DNA of 64,000 bases from an uncultured Collinsella sp. (GCA_902461085.1 CABPWH010000001.1:1-64000); one strand, 5' to 3'. Counted from the first letter of the stretch, positions 51,457 to 61,587 are shown. Notes: generated by a model not told the origin, from the sequence alone. A program made the numbers and translations.

Positions 51457-52422
51457 ATGGAGCGTGGGATCTTGACACAAGAATATCGGCATGAACCTGT
51501 CATGCTCGGCGAAGTGCTTGAGTCGCTGCGGCTAAAGAGCGGCTCCGTTGTCTGCGATTGCACCCTTGGCGGTGCCGGCCATTCGGTAAAGATGGCCGCG
51601 CAGGTGGGGGAGACGGGCCTTTTGCTCGGCGTCGATCAGGACGACATGGCCCTCGAGGCCGCTGGCGCCCGTCTGGACCGCGAGGTTCCCGGCGTTCCGC
51701 ACCAGCTGCTGAAGGGCAACTTCGGCGACTTGGACGAGCTGCTTTGCTCGGCCGAGGTGCCCGGGGTCGATGGCTTCCTGTTCGATTTGGGCGTTTCGTC
51801 GCCGCAACTCGATATCCCTGGCAGGGGCTTTTCGTATAACGAGGACGCCCCATTGGACATGCGGATGGATCCGGGCAATAACACCTTAAACGCAGCTGAG
51901 GTCATCAACACCTATAACGAACACGACCTCGCCCGGATTCTACGCGTCTACGGCGAAGAGAAGTTCGCCTCGCAGATCGCGCGCGAGATCGTGCGCCGCC
52001 GCGAGCAAGAACCGATCGAAACCACCGGCCAATTTGTCGAGATCATCAAGGCGGGTATCCCGGCTGCCGCTCGTCGGCATGGCGGACACCCGGCCAAGAA
52101 AAGTTTCCAGGCCATTCGCATCGAGGTCAATCACGAGCTCGATGTGCTCGAACGAGGGCTTGATGCCGCCACCAGGTGGCTCAACCCGGGCGGACGTATC
52201 TGCGTCATCTCGTATCACTCGCTCGAGGACCGTATCGTAAAGAACCACTTTAAGGAGATGAGCCAGGGGTGCACGTGTCCGCCGGAGATTCCGGTGTGCG
52301 TGTGCGGCAACGTGCCGATACTCAAGGTCATCACCCGCAAACCCTTGGTTGCCCAGCCTGATGAGGTTGCGCGCAACCCTCGGGCGAGATCAGCCAAAAT
52401 CCGCGTGGCGCAGCGTCTGTAG
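51457..52422 (+). CDS. rsmH: 16S rRNA (cytosine-N4)-methyltransferase RsmH
   Basis: 321 residues. YRHEPVMLGEVLESL, CTLGGAGHSVKMAA (SAM binding), FDLGVSSPQLD, GFSYNEDAPLDMRMD and ISYHSLEDRIVKNHF are the MraW/RsmH motifs. It methylates C1402 of 16S rRNA. The usual gene after mraZ. The start is either ATG 51457 or TTG 51472; the latter has GGAG at a better distance. Confidence 0.94.
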   Translation: MERGILTQEYRHEPVMLGEVLESLRLKSGSVVCDCTLGGAGHSVKMAAQVGETGLLLGVDQDDMALEAAGARLDREVPGVPHQLLKGNFGDLDELLCSAEVPGVDGFLFDLGVSSPQLDIPGRGFSYNEDAPLDMRMDPGNNTLNAAEVINTYNEHDLARILRVYGEEKFASQIAREIVRRREQEPIETTGQFVEIIKAGIPAAARRHGGHPAKKSFQAIRIEVNHELDVLERGLDAATRWLNPGGRICVISYHSLEDRIVKNHFKEMSQGCTCPPEIPVCVCGNVPILKVITRKPLVAQPDEVARNPRARSAKIRVAQRL

Positions 52423-52512
52423 GCGCGACCGCGCGATATTGGACCTCCCGCTCGCACCATAAACGAAGCTTAAACACACTACCAACGTACTCGGGATGGG
52501 AGGCGGCATATC

Positions 52513-52983
52513 ATGGGCTACAACACTTCAAGCGCAGCACTCGCCTATGATATGAACGCCATGCCCGCCTATCGTGAGGCGCCGCAGGCCCCCGTTGCTC
52601 CCCGTGAGCAGCGCGCGCCGCGCTTTGATGTCTACACGGGCGCGGGCCGTCAGGCAAACCAGGCGGTAAGCCCGGTTTTCATGAGCGTTCTTAAAACGTT
52701 TTGCATCATTGCGGCTATCTTCATGACGATCGGCGTCGCCCGCGTGGCGCTCGCCGGCGTTACGGCCCAGGTGCTCAACAGCAACGCCGAGCTTACCAGC
52801 ACGCTTGAAAAGGCGACCGATGAGAGCTCCGACCTGGAGGTCATGCATTCGGTCTATGGCGCCGACACGCGCATTCGCGACCTTGCGGGCGCTTATGGCA
52901 TGGTGGAGCCCAGCGAGAGCGTTACACTTGACTTTTCGCAGGATGCAGCCGCGGGCGCCAACGCGACCGCGACCGCTCAGTAG
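52513..52983 (+). CDS. ftsL: FtsL-like division protein
   Basis: 156 residues: a cytoplasmic N-terminus of about 55 residues rich in Ala/Pro/Arg, one membrane helix (about 60-80; LKTFCIIAAIFMTIGVARVAL), then a short periplasmic-type coiled coil with leucine spacing (TAQVLNSNAELTSTLEKATD) and an Ala/Thr-rich end. Sequence identity to known FtsL is low, as usual. The assignment rests on topology and its place between rsmH and ftsI. Confidence 0.78.
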   Translation: MGYNTSSAALAYDMNAMPAYREAPQAPVAPREQRAPRFDVYTGAGRQANQAVSPVFMSVLKTFCIIAAIFMTIGVARVALAGVTAQVLNSNAELTSTLEKATDESSDLEVMHSVYGADTRIRDLAGAYGMVEPSESVTLDFSQDAAAGANATATAQ

Positions 52984-53000
52984 CAAGACGGTAGCTGAGT

Positions 53001-54866
53001 ATGACAAATGACTATCGCCGCGGTTCCGATGGGGGCCGCGGTTCTGGACGTCCCTCGTCGCGGGGACGTTCTGGTTATCAAGGAACGGGTCGGCAATCTT
53101 ACAACGTCGGGCAGTCCCGTGGCAACGACCCGGCGTCGCGACTTCGCGGCTCGGGCGGCCCTCAAGTGCATAACACCAGGTCGCGCAAAAGTTCGTCGAC
53201 CGAATGGCTCACAGGCGCACCTCTGCCTCGCCGCAAAGCCGTCATGGGCTTCATCGGGCTTGGCTTGGGCTTGGGCGTCTTTCGCCTTGCCGACTATCAA
53301 ATTGTCGAAGCCGATAAACTGCGCGAGCGTGCCGATGCGCGCCGCCTGCTTGCGCAGACCCTCTATGCCAAACGCGGCACCATCTACGACCGCAACGGCA
53401 ACGTGTTGGCGTCGTCGGTCGAATGTCGCAACATCGCCGTGAACCCGCAGCTTGTCGAGGATGTTGACAAGACGGTGTCGGCGCTGGTCAAGGCAACTGG
53501 AATCGATAAAAAGACCTGCCGCAAGCTCGTTGAGTCCGATGGAACCTGGGTGTATATCAAGCGCCAGGTGGACGAAGACGATGTTGCGGCGCTGGAGAAG
53601 AAGAACCTGCCCGGCGTGCTTTTTGAGCAGGCCATGAAGCGCGTATATCCATACGGCAATCTGGCATCGCAGGTGCTGGGTGTAGTGAATGTAGACAACG
53701 ACGGCTTGACGGGTCTCGAAAAGCAATACAACAAGCTTCTGACCGGCACGAACGGTTCTCTCGTACGCGAGCGCGCGAGGGACGGCAGCTATATCGCGGG
53801 CGGTGCCTATAAAAAGGTGGCTGCGGTCGACGGCGTTGATATCGTGACGACGCTCGACGTCAATATCCAGCGTGCGGCCGAGGATGCCCTGGCAGAGGCA
53901 GTTGAGAAGACTAAGGCCAAGAACGGCTCGGCGCTGGTCACCGATCCTACGACAGGCGAGATTTTGGCAGCCTGCTCGTACCCGACCTACGACCAGACCG
54001 ATCTGGAGAATGCCAAGACCGAGGATATGAATCTGCGCCTGGTCACCGACGCCTACGAGCCCGGCTCGGTCTTTAAGACGCTCGTGGCGGGCGCCGGCTT
54101 CGACTTGGGCGTCGTGCGATCGAGTACGTCGTTTGAGGTGCCGGCGAGCATCAAGGTGGGCGACGATACCGTCACCGATGCCGACAAGCGCGACTATGCC
54201 ATGACCATGGATGTGCGCGAGATGATGCGCCGTTCGTCCAACGTGGGCTTTGTCCTGGTGGGGCGCAAGATCGGTGCCGACGACTTTGCCGCCTATGTGG
54301 ACAAGTGGGGCATCGGTCACAGCTCGGGTGTCGATTTTCCGGGAGAGAGTCTGGGTATCGTCAAGGAGCGTGACCAGTATGACGGCGCCACGCTGGGCTC
54401 GATGAGCTTTGGACAGGCACTGTCCGTCTCGCCGATTGAGATCGCACGTGCCGTGGGCGGCATCGCCAACGGCGGCGTGATGATGACACCGCACTTCTAT
54501 AAGTCCAGCAAAGGCGACGAGAAGGACTGGGGTGAAGGCGAGCGCGCGATTTCGGAGGACGCCGCATCCCAGGTGACATCGTGCATGCAGACGGTCGTGT
54601 CCGAGGGAACGGGCGTTGGCGGCGCGGTTGACGGCTATGACGTGGCGGGTAAGACCGGTACGGCCGAACGTGCCGACGAGAACGGCGGCTACCTCAAGGA
54701 GAACTACATGTCGTCCTTTATGGGCTTTGCACCGGCACAATCGCCCAAGGTGCTGTGCTATATCACGCTCGACGGAACGCCGAGCGGCTCAGATGCCGCT
54801 GCGGTGCCGTTCCAGTCCATTATGGCCAACGCGCTCGACGTGCTGGGTATCCCGCACACGAAGTAG
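53001..54866 (+). CDS. ftsI: Division transpeptidase PBP2B/FtsI type
   Basis: 621 residues. An unusual cytoplasmic tail of about 75 residues rich in Arg, Gly and Ser is followed by a membrane helix (about 80-97), the dimerisation domain with KRGTIYDRNGNVLASS, and the transpeptidase domain: SVFK (356-359, active Ser356), SSN (411-413) and KTGTA (550-554). No PASTA domains follow. It cross-links septal peptidoglycan with FtsW, encoded downstream. It starts 17 nt after the ftsL stop. Confidence 0.92.
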   Translation: MTNDYRRGSDGGRGSGRPSSRGRSGYQGTGRQSYNVGQSRGNDPASRLRGSGGPQVHNTRSRKSSSTEWLTGAPLPRRKAVMGFIGLGLGLGVFRLADYQIVEADKLRERADARRLLAQTLYAKRGTIYDRNGNVLASSVECRNIAVNPQLVEDVDKTVSALVKATGIDKKTCRKLVESDGTWVYIKRQVDEDDVAALEKKNLPGVLFEQAMKRVYPYGNLASQVLGVVNVDNDGLTGLEKQYNKLLTGTNGSLVRERARDGSYIAGGAYKKVAAVDGVDIVTTLDVNIQRAAEDALAEAVEKTKAKNGSALVTDPTTGEILAACSYPTYDQTDLENAKTEDMNLRLVTDAYEPGSVFKTLVAGAGFDLGVVRSSTSFEVPASIKVGDDTVTDADKRDYAMTMDVREMMRRSSNVGFVLVGRKIGADDFAAYVDKWGIGHSSGVDFPGESLGIVKERDQYDGATLGSMSFGQALSVSPIEIARAVGGIANGGVMMTPHFYKSSKGDEKDWGEGERAISEDAASQVTSCMQTVVSEGTGVGGAVDGYDVAGKTGTAERADENGGYLKENYMSSFMGFAPAQSPKVLCYITLDGTPSGSDAAAVPFQSIMANALDVLGIPHTK

Positions 54867-54992
54867 GGGGTTACAATCTTTGGGGCGTTGTTTGTTGTCC
54901 CATATGAGGGTGTTCACATGCCCTGCACCACGCATGTGCGGCGCTGGGATACAATACGCCGATAGCATTATTAGGTTTACAGGGGAGCTGCA

Positions 54993-56417
54993 ATGATAGA
55001 GATCGCCGTCAACAACCTCGCGGCCGCAACAGGGGCCCGAACCGTGACGGGAGAAGCCGATCGGGTATGCCGCGGGTGCGTTATCGACTCGCGCCAGGTC
55101 GAGGAAGGGACGATTTTCGTCGCCTTTCCCGGTGAAAACGTCGACGGCAATGATTTTGCTTCCCGTGCCGTCCAGTCGGGTGCCGGCGCCGTCGTGATGA
55201 CGCGTGAGCCCGAGGCTGAGCTGGTCTCGCTGGCGCAGGACAAGGGGTGCGCCATCCTGCTGACCGATGATCCCGAGGAGTTTCTGCTGCGTTTGGCGCA
55301 CACGTATCGCCTGGAGCTTGGCTGCCTGGTCGTTGGCATTACCGGTTCCATCGGCAAGACGACGACCAAGGACGTGCTCGCCGCCGTGCTCGCCAAGCGC
55401 TATCGTGTCTGGGCCACCAAGGGCAATTTCAATAACCTGATCGGCATGCCGCTCACGGTGCTTTCCGCTCCGGCCGATACCGAGGTCCTGGTGCTCGAGA
55501 TGGGCATGAACCATTTCCACGAGATTGAGCGCCTTTCCCAGTCCGCCAATCCCAACCTTGCCATCGTAAGCAAGATTGGTACCTCTCACATCGGCATTTT
55601 GGGCAGCCGCGAGAACATCGCCCGCGCTAAGGCCGAGATTGTCCAGGGTATGTGCGCCGCCGGCGACTTCTTGCCGCTGCTGGTTTTGGGCGGCGAGGAC
55701 GACTTTACGCCGTTCATTCGCGATACGTTCGCCCAGCCTGCTGGTATCGATGTGATGCTGGCCGGCGTCTCGGACGATGATGAGGTCCGTGCCCGCGACA
55801 TTCGTGTTGATGACGAGGGACGTCCGGTCTTTACGCTCGATTTTGGCCAGGGTGAGACGATCGATACCATGCTTGCCATCCCCGGCGTGCAGTCCGTTCC
55901 TAATGCCGTTAAGGCCGCCGCGGTTTCCTATCGCCTGGGCGTGACGCCCGAGCAGATCGATGCTGCCTTTAGGGGCCTCACGATCACCGGTCACCGCCAG
56001 GAGATCAAGCGCGCCAAGAGCGGTGCCCGCGTCATCGACGATTCCTATAACGCCAGTGCCGAATCCATGGCTGCTGGCCTCGATCTACTGTGCTCGCTTT
56101 CGTGCACGGGGTCTCGCATGGCGATCCTGGGCGAGATGGGCGAGATGGGCGATGAGGCTCCTCGCATGCATGAGCTCGTGGGCGCCTATGCGGCCGCCAA
56201 GAAGCTCGACATGCTGGCGTGCGTGGGTGGTGAGCTGGCCCAGCTTATGGCCGATGCCGCGCGCATGATGGGCATGGACGAGGACCGCATCCAGGTGTTC
56301 TCCGATTATCAGCAGGTGCTCGACCGCATGGGCGGCGCGCTTGAAAAACATGATGTTGTACTGGTCAAGGGTTCCCGCTTTGTTGAGCTCGACCGCTTTG
56401 TGGAAGGTGTGTGCTAG
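54993..56417 (+). CDS. murF: UDP-MurNAc-tripeptide:D-Ala-D-Ala ligase
   Basis: 474 residues. CVIDSRQVEEGTIFVAFPG, the P-loop VGITGSIGKTTTKDVLA, TKGNFNNLIGMPL, LEMGMNHFHEIERL and IDDSYNASAESM are MurF motifs. It adds D-Ala-D-Ala to the precursor in the cytoplasm. RBS GGGGAGC before ATG. The 126-nt gap before it is where murE would normally lie. Confidence 0.94.
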   Translation: MIEIAVNNLAAATGARTVTGEADRVCRGCVIDSRQVEEGTIFVAFPGENVDGNDFASRAVQSGAGAVVMTREPEAELVSLAQDKGCAILLTDDPEEFLLRLAHTYRLELGCLVVGITGSIGKTTTKDVLAAVLAKRYRVWATKGNFNNLIGMPLTVLSAPADTEVLVLEMGMNHFHEIERLSQSANPNLAIVSKIGTSHIGILGSRENIARAKAEIVQGMCAAGDFLPLLVLGGEDDFTPFIRDTFAQPAGIDVMLAGVSDDDEVRARDIRVDDEGRPVFTLDFGQGETIDTMLAIPGVQSVPNAVKAAAVSYRLGVTPEQIDAAFRGLTITGHRQEIKRAKSGARVIDDSYNASAESMAAGLDLLCSLSCTGSRMAILGEMGEMGDEAPRMHELVGAYAAAKKLDMLACVGGELAQLMADAARMMGMDEDRIQVFSDYQQVLDRMGGALEKHDVVLVKGSRFVELDRFVEGVC

Positions 56418-56420
56418 CCC

Positions 56421-57440
56421 ATGTTCGGCAATCCCTCGTATCCAACGTATCAGGCTTTTTTGGGGCTTGGCATCGCCGCTGCCATTGCGCTGCTGCTCAT
56501 GCCGTGGTGGATCAAGCTGCTGAAGGTCGAGGGTATCGGCCAACAGGTCCGAGCCGACGGCCCCAAGCGTCATTTGATTAAACAGGGTACGCCGACCATG
56601 GGCGGCGTCATCATCCTTGTTGCGATTTCGCTGACCTGCCTGCTGATGGGCAAGCTCACCACCGAGCTCGTGCTCGTGCTGCTCGCCACGCTGGCGACCG
56701 GCGTGCTGGGCCTGATCGACGACCTGACCTCCGTTACGCATGGGCGCTCGCTCGGTCTGACGCCTCATGCCAAGATGATCGGCCTAACCATTATCTGTGT
56801 CACCTTTACGGTACTTGCCGTCAACTGGTGCGGCGTCGCCCCCGAGATTCGTTTTCCCGGCGGCCTGACGATTGACCTTGGCGTGCTTTCGACCACCATC
56901 TGCGGCCTTTCGTTCCCGTGGCTCTACATTGTCTTTTGCTGGCTGATGATCGCCGGTCTTTCTAATGCCGTGAACCTGACCGATGGCCTTGACGGTCTTG
57001 CCGGCGGCACCTCCATGATTGCCATGCTTGCCATGGCTGCCATGGCGTTTTTGCACGGAGACGTGAACCTGTCCATCTTCTGCGCCGCGTGTGCCGGTGC
57101 CTGCTTGGGCTTTCTGTGGTTCAACTGCTATCCGGCGAGCATCTTTATGGGCGATACCGGCTCGCTTGCCCTGGGCGCCGCGTTTGCCTGCACGTCCATC
57201 ATGACCAACACCGAGGTCGTCTCCCTCATCATCGGCGGCCTGTTTATCGTTGAGACCCTGTCGGTCATGATTCAGGTTGTCTACTTCCACTTTACGCACA
57301 AGCGCGTCTTCCTTATGGCGCCCATCCATCATCATTTCGAAAAGAAGGGCTGGGCCGAGACCAAGGTCGTCATCCGTTTTTGGATTATCGCTGCGGCCTT
57401 TGGTGCCGTTGGCCTTGCTCTGTTCTTCCAGTTGGGATAG
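56421..57440 (+). CDS. mraY: Phospho-MurNAc-pentapeptide transferase
   Basis: 339 residues and about ten membrane helices. KQGTPTMGGVIIL, GLIDDLTSVTHGRSLGLTPHAK (aspartates for Mg2+), NLTDGLDGLAGG, FMGDTGSLALGAAF and MAPIHHHFEKKGW are MraY hallmarks. It transfers the precursor to undecaprenyl phosphate, forming lipid I. It starts 3 nt after the murF stop. Confidence 0.96.
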   Translation: MFGNPSYPTYQAFLGLGIAAAIALLLMPWWIKLLKVEGIGQQVRADGPKRHLIKQGTPTMGGVIILVAISLTCLLMGKLTTELVLVLLATLATGVLGLIDDLTSVTHGRSLGLTPHAKMIGLTIICVTFTVLAVNWCGVAPEIRFPGGLTIDLGVLSTTICGLSFPWLYIVFCWLMIAGLSNAVNLTDGLDGLAGGTSMIAMLAMAAMAFLHGDVNLSIFCAACAGACLGFLWFNCYPASIFMGDTGSLALGAAFACTSIMTNTEVVSLIIGGLFIVETLSVMIQVVYFHFTHKRVFLMAPIHHHFEKKGWAETKVVIRFWIIAAAFGAVGLALFFQLG

Positions 57441-57449
57441 TGGTCTTTC

Positions 57450-58856
57450 ATGTCTCTTGCTGATGTCTTTAGCCTGCTCGTTTTGGGTCAGGGCAAATCC
57501 GGTCTCGATGTCGCCCGCTGGGCGCTGGCACATCCCGAGCGCGTAAGCGCCGTTACCGTGTATGGCGGCGGCACCTCTGAGCCCAATGACGCCACGCGTG
57601 CGCTCGAGGCTGCTGGTGTGTCGTTTGTCTATGGGACCGAACAGGTCGAGGGCGCCTATGACGTATGCGTGACGTGCCCGGGCATCTCGGAGTTCTCGGG
57701 CTTCTTTAAGGCCGGGCGCGAACATGCCGCCCAGATTATGGGTGAGCCCGAGTTTGCCTATCGCCTGTCGCCCGATAACTGGATTGCCATCACGGGCACC
57801 AACGGCAAGACGACCACCACGTCGCTGACTGATTATCTGCTTAAGGCTGCCGGCGAGGCCAGCGTTGCTGTCGGCAACATCGGCGAGCCGCCGGTCAACG
57901 AGATTGACGGCCGAGCCCACAACGAGTGGTTTGTGGCTGAGCTTTCGAGCTATCAGATTGCTACGACCACCGAGCTCCACCCCCGCGTGGCGGTGCTGCT
58001 CAACATCACTCCCGACCACCTGGGCTGGCATAAGAGCCATAAGAACTACGCGCTTGCCAAGATCAAACTGTTTGACAATATGGTCGATGACGATCTGGCG
58101 GTTGTCGACGTCGAAGACGCCGGCATTCACGAGTTCGATGAGTACATCTACACGCCGGGTCGTCGCATCTGCAAGGTTGCCTTTGACGAGCCTGAGGGCA
58201 AGGATGCCGCCTTTGTGCGCGACGGCAAGATGGTCGTGCGCCTGAAGGGCGTCGAGACTCAGCTTGTCGCCACGTCCGAGCTCAAGATCTCGGGCCATCA
58301 CAATGTTATCAATGCCCTGTGCGCTGCCACGGCTGCCCTGGCAGTCGGTGCCGATGTCGATGGTGTCTGCCGCGGTCTGGCCTCGTTCCAGCCGCTCGAG
58401 CACCGCGTGGAGCCGTGTGGCGAGATTGACGGCGTGCGCTACGTCAACGATTCCAAGGCGACCAACACCGATGCGGTCGAGAAGGCGCTGACGGCATTTC
58501 CCGATGACGATGTGATCTTGCTGCTCGGCGGCCACGATAAGGGCACGCCGCTCACGGACTTCGCGCGCGTCGTTATGGACAACGTGCGCTCGGTCGTCTG
58601 CTTTGGCGATGCGCGCGAGCGCTTCACCGCCGCTATGGACGAGGCCGATGTCGATGGTGATGTGGATATCGCCCAGGCGGATGACCTGCGCGACGCCGTG
58701 GACGTTGCCCGTTCGCTTTCGAGCCGTGGTGACGTGATCTTACTTTCTCCTGCCTGCTCTTCGTTCGATGAGTTCTCGGGCTATGAGGAGCGCGGCCGCG
58801 TGTTTAAGGACTACGTGGCTCAGCTTGCCGCTACAGCGAAATCACAAATGGAATAG
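57450..58856 (+). CDS. murD: UDP-MurNAc-L-Ala:D-Glu ligase
   Basis: 468 residues. LVLGQGKSGLDVARWAL at the N-terminus, the P-loop IAITGTNGKTTTTSL, FVAELSSYQI, LLNITPDHLGWH and VNDSKATNTDAVEKAL identify MurD. It adds D-glutamate to UDP-MurNAc-L-Ala. The frame follows mraY by 9 nt. Confidence 0.95.
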   Translation: MSLADVFSLLVLGQGKSGLDVARWALAHPERVSAVTVYGGGTSEPNDATRALEAAGVSFVYGTEQVEGAYDVCVTCPGISEFSGFFKAGREHAAQIMGEPEFAYRLSPDNWIAITGTNGKTTTTSLTDYLLKAAGEASVAVGNIGEPPVNEIDGRAHNEWFVAELSSYQIATTTELHPRVAVLLNITPDHLGWHKSHKNYALAKIKLFDNMVDDDLAVVDVEDAGIHEFDEYIYTPGRRICKVAFDEPEGKDAAFVRDGKMVVRLKGVETQLVATSELKISGHHNVINALCAATAALAVGADVDGVCRGLASFQPLEHRVEPCGEIDGVRYVNDSKATNTDAVEKALTAFPDDDVILLLGGHDKGTPLTDFARVVMDNVRSVVCFGDARERFTAAMDEADVDGDVDIAQADDLRDAVDVARSLSSRGDVILLSPACSSFDEFSGYEERGRVFKDYVAQLAATAKSQME

Positions 58857-58864
58857 GGGTTGCG

Positions 58865-60385
58865 GTGAGAGAGGAGAGCCCCCGACAAGGTATGAGGAGG
58901 CCCGACTCGGACCGTGCTTCCTCACGGCGCATCACACCGCGTTCCAGCCGCGGCGGGCAGTCGTTTAGCGAACGCTATATTGCCGGCGTTCCCGCCCGTA
59001 TCATGCGCCCCCGTTTGATATTCATGGCCTGCTTGTTTACCTTGGTATGCTTTGGCCTGCTGATGGTGTACTCGGCGTCTTCGGTCGAGGCGCTGCACGA
59101 GAATGGCTCGGCGACGTTTTTTCTGGGCCGACAGGCCGCGTTTGCAGTGGTCGGTGTTCTGGCGCTGATTGCCATCGTGCGCGTTTTGCCGGACAGCTGG
59201 TTTGGGGAGGATGTGCTCAGGATCTTCCTCATAGGCATGATAGGGCTACTGCTTCTGGTGTTCTTGGTGGGCAGCGGCAGCCGCGGCGCCACGCGCTGGC
59301 TCAACATCGCCGGTATTCAGTTCCAGCCTTCCGAGTTTTTAAAGCCATTTGCCATTGCGTATTCGGCCATCATGCTTGATCGCTTCTTTTCGCCCGGTGG
59401 CAACATCAACGAATTCCTTCGCAAGATGGGCATCTACCTGGGCATTTCGCTCTTTCTGATCTTTATCCAGCCCGATTTCGGTACTGTCCTGATCATCCTG
59501 TTGACCCTCATGTGCATGGCGTTGTTTGCGGGTCTCGACCCCAGATTTATCATCGGCGTGCTAATCTTCGGCATTCTCGTGATCGTGATTGCGCTTGTCG
59601 CAGAGCCGTACCGTATGGTGCGTATTCAGGTTGCCTTGAACCCTTGGGCCGACGAGTATGGTGACGGCTATCAGGCCACGCTTGCCATCATGGCCTTTGC
59701 CTCGGGCGGTCTGTTCGGCCGTGGCATCGGCAACTCAACCATGAAGTACTCGTATCTGCCCGAGGCACACAACGACTACATCTTGGCCATCATTGGCGAG
59801 GAAGTCGGTTTTGTCGGAACCGTGCTGTTCTTCTTGGTGTTTGCGATGCTGATCTACTCGGCGTTTCGCATTGCCGAGCAGGCGACCGATCGTCGGGGCG
59901 CGCTCATGGCGTCTGGCTCCGCGGTCATTCTCGCGGTGCAGTTTTTGATTAACGCGCTGGGCATCCTCAACGTATTTCCCATGACGGGCAAACCGTTGCC
60001 GTTTATTAGCTACGGCGGTTCGTCGATTATTGTGTCGCTTATGCTTGCCGGGTTGATCCTGCGCGTTTCATACGAGAGCGCCTGCCGCGATGAGTATGAC
60101 CGCCGCCGTGAGAGCTTTGCCGTTATGGATGAGAGCACCGCCGGCGTGCCCCACGTGCGCGGTGAACGACCTTCGCGTAGCGGCTTTACCGTTCTGGATG
60201 GTTCTGCATCCGAGCCGGCAGCTCGTCCGCGCCCGCGAACGGCTCCGCAAGGTCGTCCGCAGCGCCCCAGCCCTCGCAACGCGGGCGGCGGATATAATCG
60301 AATCGATTTGAACTCGGACCCGTCGGCGCGTCTGCGCACCGACGACCAGGGACCGCGTGTACGAAGGGACTACCATGACCGATAA
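58865..60385 (+). CDS. ftsW: Septal peptidoglycan glycosyltransferase FtsW
   Basis: 506 residues from GTG 58865; ATG 58892 is an alternative. A basic N-terminus is followed by ten membrane helices with LLMVYSASSVEA, GATRWLNIAGIQFQPSEFLK, PDFGTVLIIL, PEAHNDYILAIIGEEVGF and GKPLPFISYGGSSI, all SEDS-family signatures. The last 100 residues are a hydrophilic Arg/Pro-rich tail. It polymerises lipid II at the septum with FtsI. Confidence 0.94.
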   Translation: MREESPRQGMRRPDSDRASSRRITPRSSRGGQSFSERYIAGVPARIMRPRLIFMACLFTLVCFGLLMVYSASSVEALHENGSATFFLGRQAAFAVVGVLALIAIVRVLPDSWFGEDVLRIFLIGMIGLLLLVFLVGSGSRGATRWLNIAGIQFQPSEFLKPFAIAYSAIMLDRFFSPGGNINEFLRKMGIYLGISLFLIFIQPDFGTVLIILLTLMCMALFAGLDPRFIIGVLIFGILVIVIALVAEPYRMVRIQVALNPWADEYGDGYQATLAIMAFASGGLFGRGIGNSTMKYSYLPEAHNDYILAIIGEEVGFVGTVLFFLVFAMLIYSAFRIAEQATDRRGALMASGSAVILAVQFLINALGILNVFPMTGKPLPFISYGGSSIIVSLMLAGLILRVSYESACRDEYDRRRESFAVMDESTAGVPHVRGERPSRSGFTVLDGSASEPAARPRPRTAPQGRPQRPSPRNAGGGYNRIDLNSDPSARLRTDDQGPRVRRDYHDR

Positions 60386-61490
60386 AATGACCGTTGCTAT
60401 TGCAGCCGGCGGCACGGCAGGACACATCAACCCCGCGCTCGCCTTGGCCGAAGAGCTGCGTGACCGTGGCCACCACGTTGTGTTCGTGGGCCAGTCGCGC
60501 AAGCTCGAGGGTCGTCTGGTCCCCGAGGCTGGGTTTGATTTTGTGCCCATTACGGTCACGGGCTTCGACCGCTCCCGTCCTTGGACGGCGCTCACCTCGC
60601 TGTGGCGTGTCAACAAGGCCAAGCGTGCGCTCGCCAGTCATTTCTCAAAGGTCGGCAAGCCCGATGCCGCCATTGGTTTTGGTGCCTATGTCGAGGTTCC
60701 GCTGCTGGGGTGGTGCAAGGGCGCGGGCGTTCCGTATCTGCTGCATGAGCAGAACTCTGTTCCGGGCCTGGCCAACAAGATGATGAACTCCCACGCCGCC
60801 CGCGTGTGCATCTCGGTGCCGGCAGCGCGTTCGGTCTTTGAGCGCGAAGGTGACCCTGACCACGTGCTCATGACCGGCAACCCCGTACGTCGCTCGGTGA
60901 TCGAGGGCGATCGCGCTCGCGGCCGCAAGGCACTTGGCGTTCCCGAGGACGCTACGCTGCTGCTCGTCTTTGGCGGTTCACTTGGCGCCCAGCACCTCAA
61001 CGAGCGCGTGGTTTCGCTCAAAAACGAGCTGCTTTCGCGCAAGAACCTCTATGTGTTGCATTCGACTGGTGCCGACGGCTTTGAGGAGACCGAGCGCGCT
61101 TTGGCGCTGACGCCCGAGGAGGCGAAGCGTTACCGCGTCCAGCCTTACATCGACAACATGGGCGATATGCTGGCTGCTGCCGATTTGGTGCTCTCGCGTT
61201 CGGGCGCATCGAGCGTGGCCGAGATCGCTGCACTCGCCGTGCCTTCGGTGCTCGTGCCGTACCCGCATGCGACGGCCGACCACCAAACCACCAATGCCCG
61301 TTATCTGGTCGACGCCGGGGCCGGCGTGCTCTGCGCCGATGCCGATATCGACGGTTCTGCCTTTGCCGATGAGCTGCTGCACCTGGTCGATGACGCGGCG
61401 GCACGCGACGCCATGCGTCAGGCGGCGCGTGGTCTGGCTCAGGATAGGGCCGCCGCTCTTCTGGCGGATGCGGTAGAGGGTTTGCGTTAG
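60375..61490 (+). CDS. murG: UDP-GlcNAc transferase MurG
   Basis: 371 residues from ATG 60375 (AAGGGA upstream), overlapping ftsW by 11 nt. AAGGTAGHINPALALAEEL, GFGAYVEVPLLGW, HEQNSVPGLANK, TGNPVRRSV, FGGSLGAQHLNE and SRSGASSVAEIAAL are MurG motifs. It converts lipid I to lipid II at the inner face of the membrane. Confidence 0.96.
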   Translation: MTDKMTVAIAAGGTAGHINPALALAEELRDRGHHVVFVGQSRKLEGRLVPEAGFDFVPITVTGFDRSRPWTALTSLWRVNKAKRALASHFSKVGKPDAAIGFGAYVEVPLLGWCKGAGVPYLLHEQNSVPGLANKMMNSHAARVCISVPAARSVFEREGDPDHVLMTGNPVRRSVIEGDRARGRKALGVPEDATLLLVFGGSLGAQHLNERVVSLKNELLSRKNLYVLHSTGADGFEETERALALTPEEAKRYRVQPYIDNMGDMLAAADLVLSRSGASSVAEIAALAVPSVLVPYPHATADHQTTNARYLVDAGAGVLCADADIDGSAFADELLHLVDDAAARDAMRQAARGLAQDRAAALLADAVEGLR

Positions 61491-61587
61491 TTAGACGGGA
61501 TATCGTCGGTCGCCCTCGCGCTGATGCGGTAGGTGCGGTACAGTTAACGGGTTACAGGCAGTGTTTACGCAAGGAGTACACGAGCAC

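Noticed and set aside
56784..58535. 583-residue minus-strand open frame
   Set aside because: Antisense shadow of mraY and murD.
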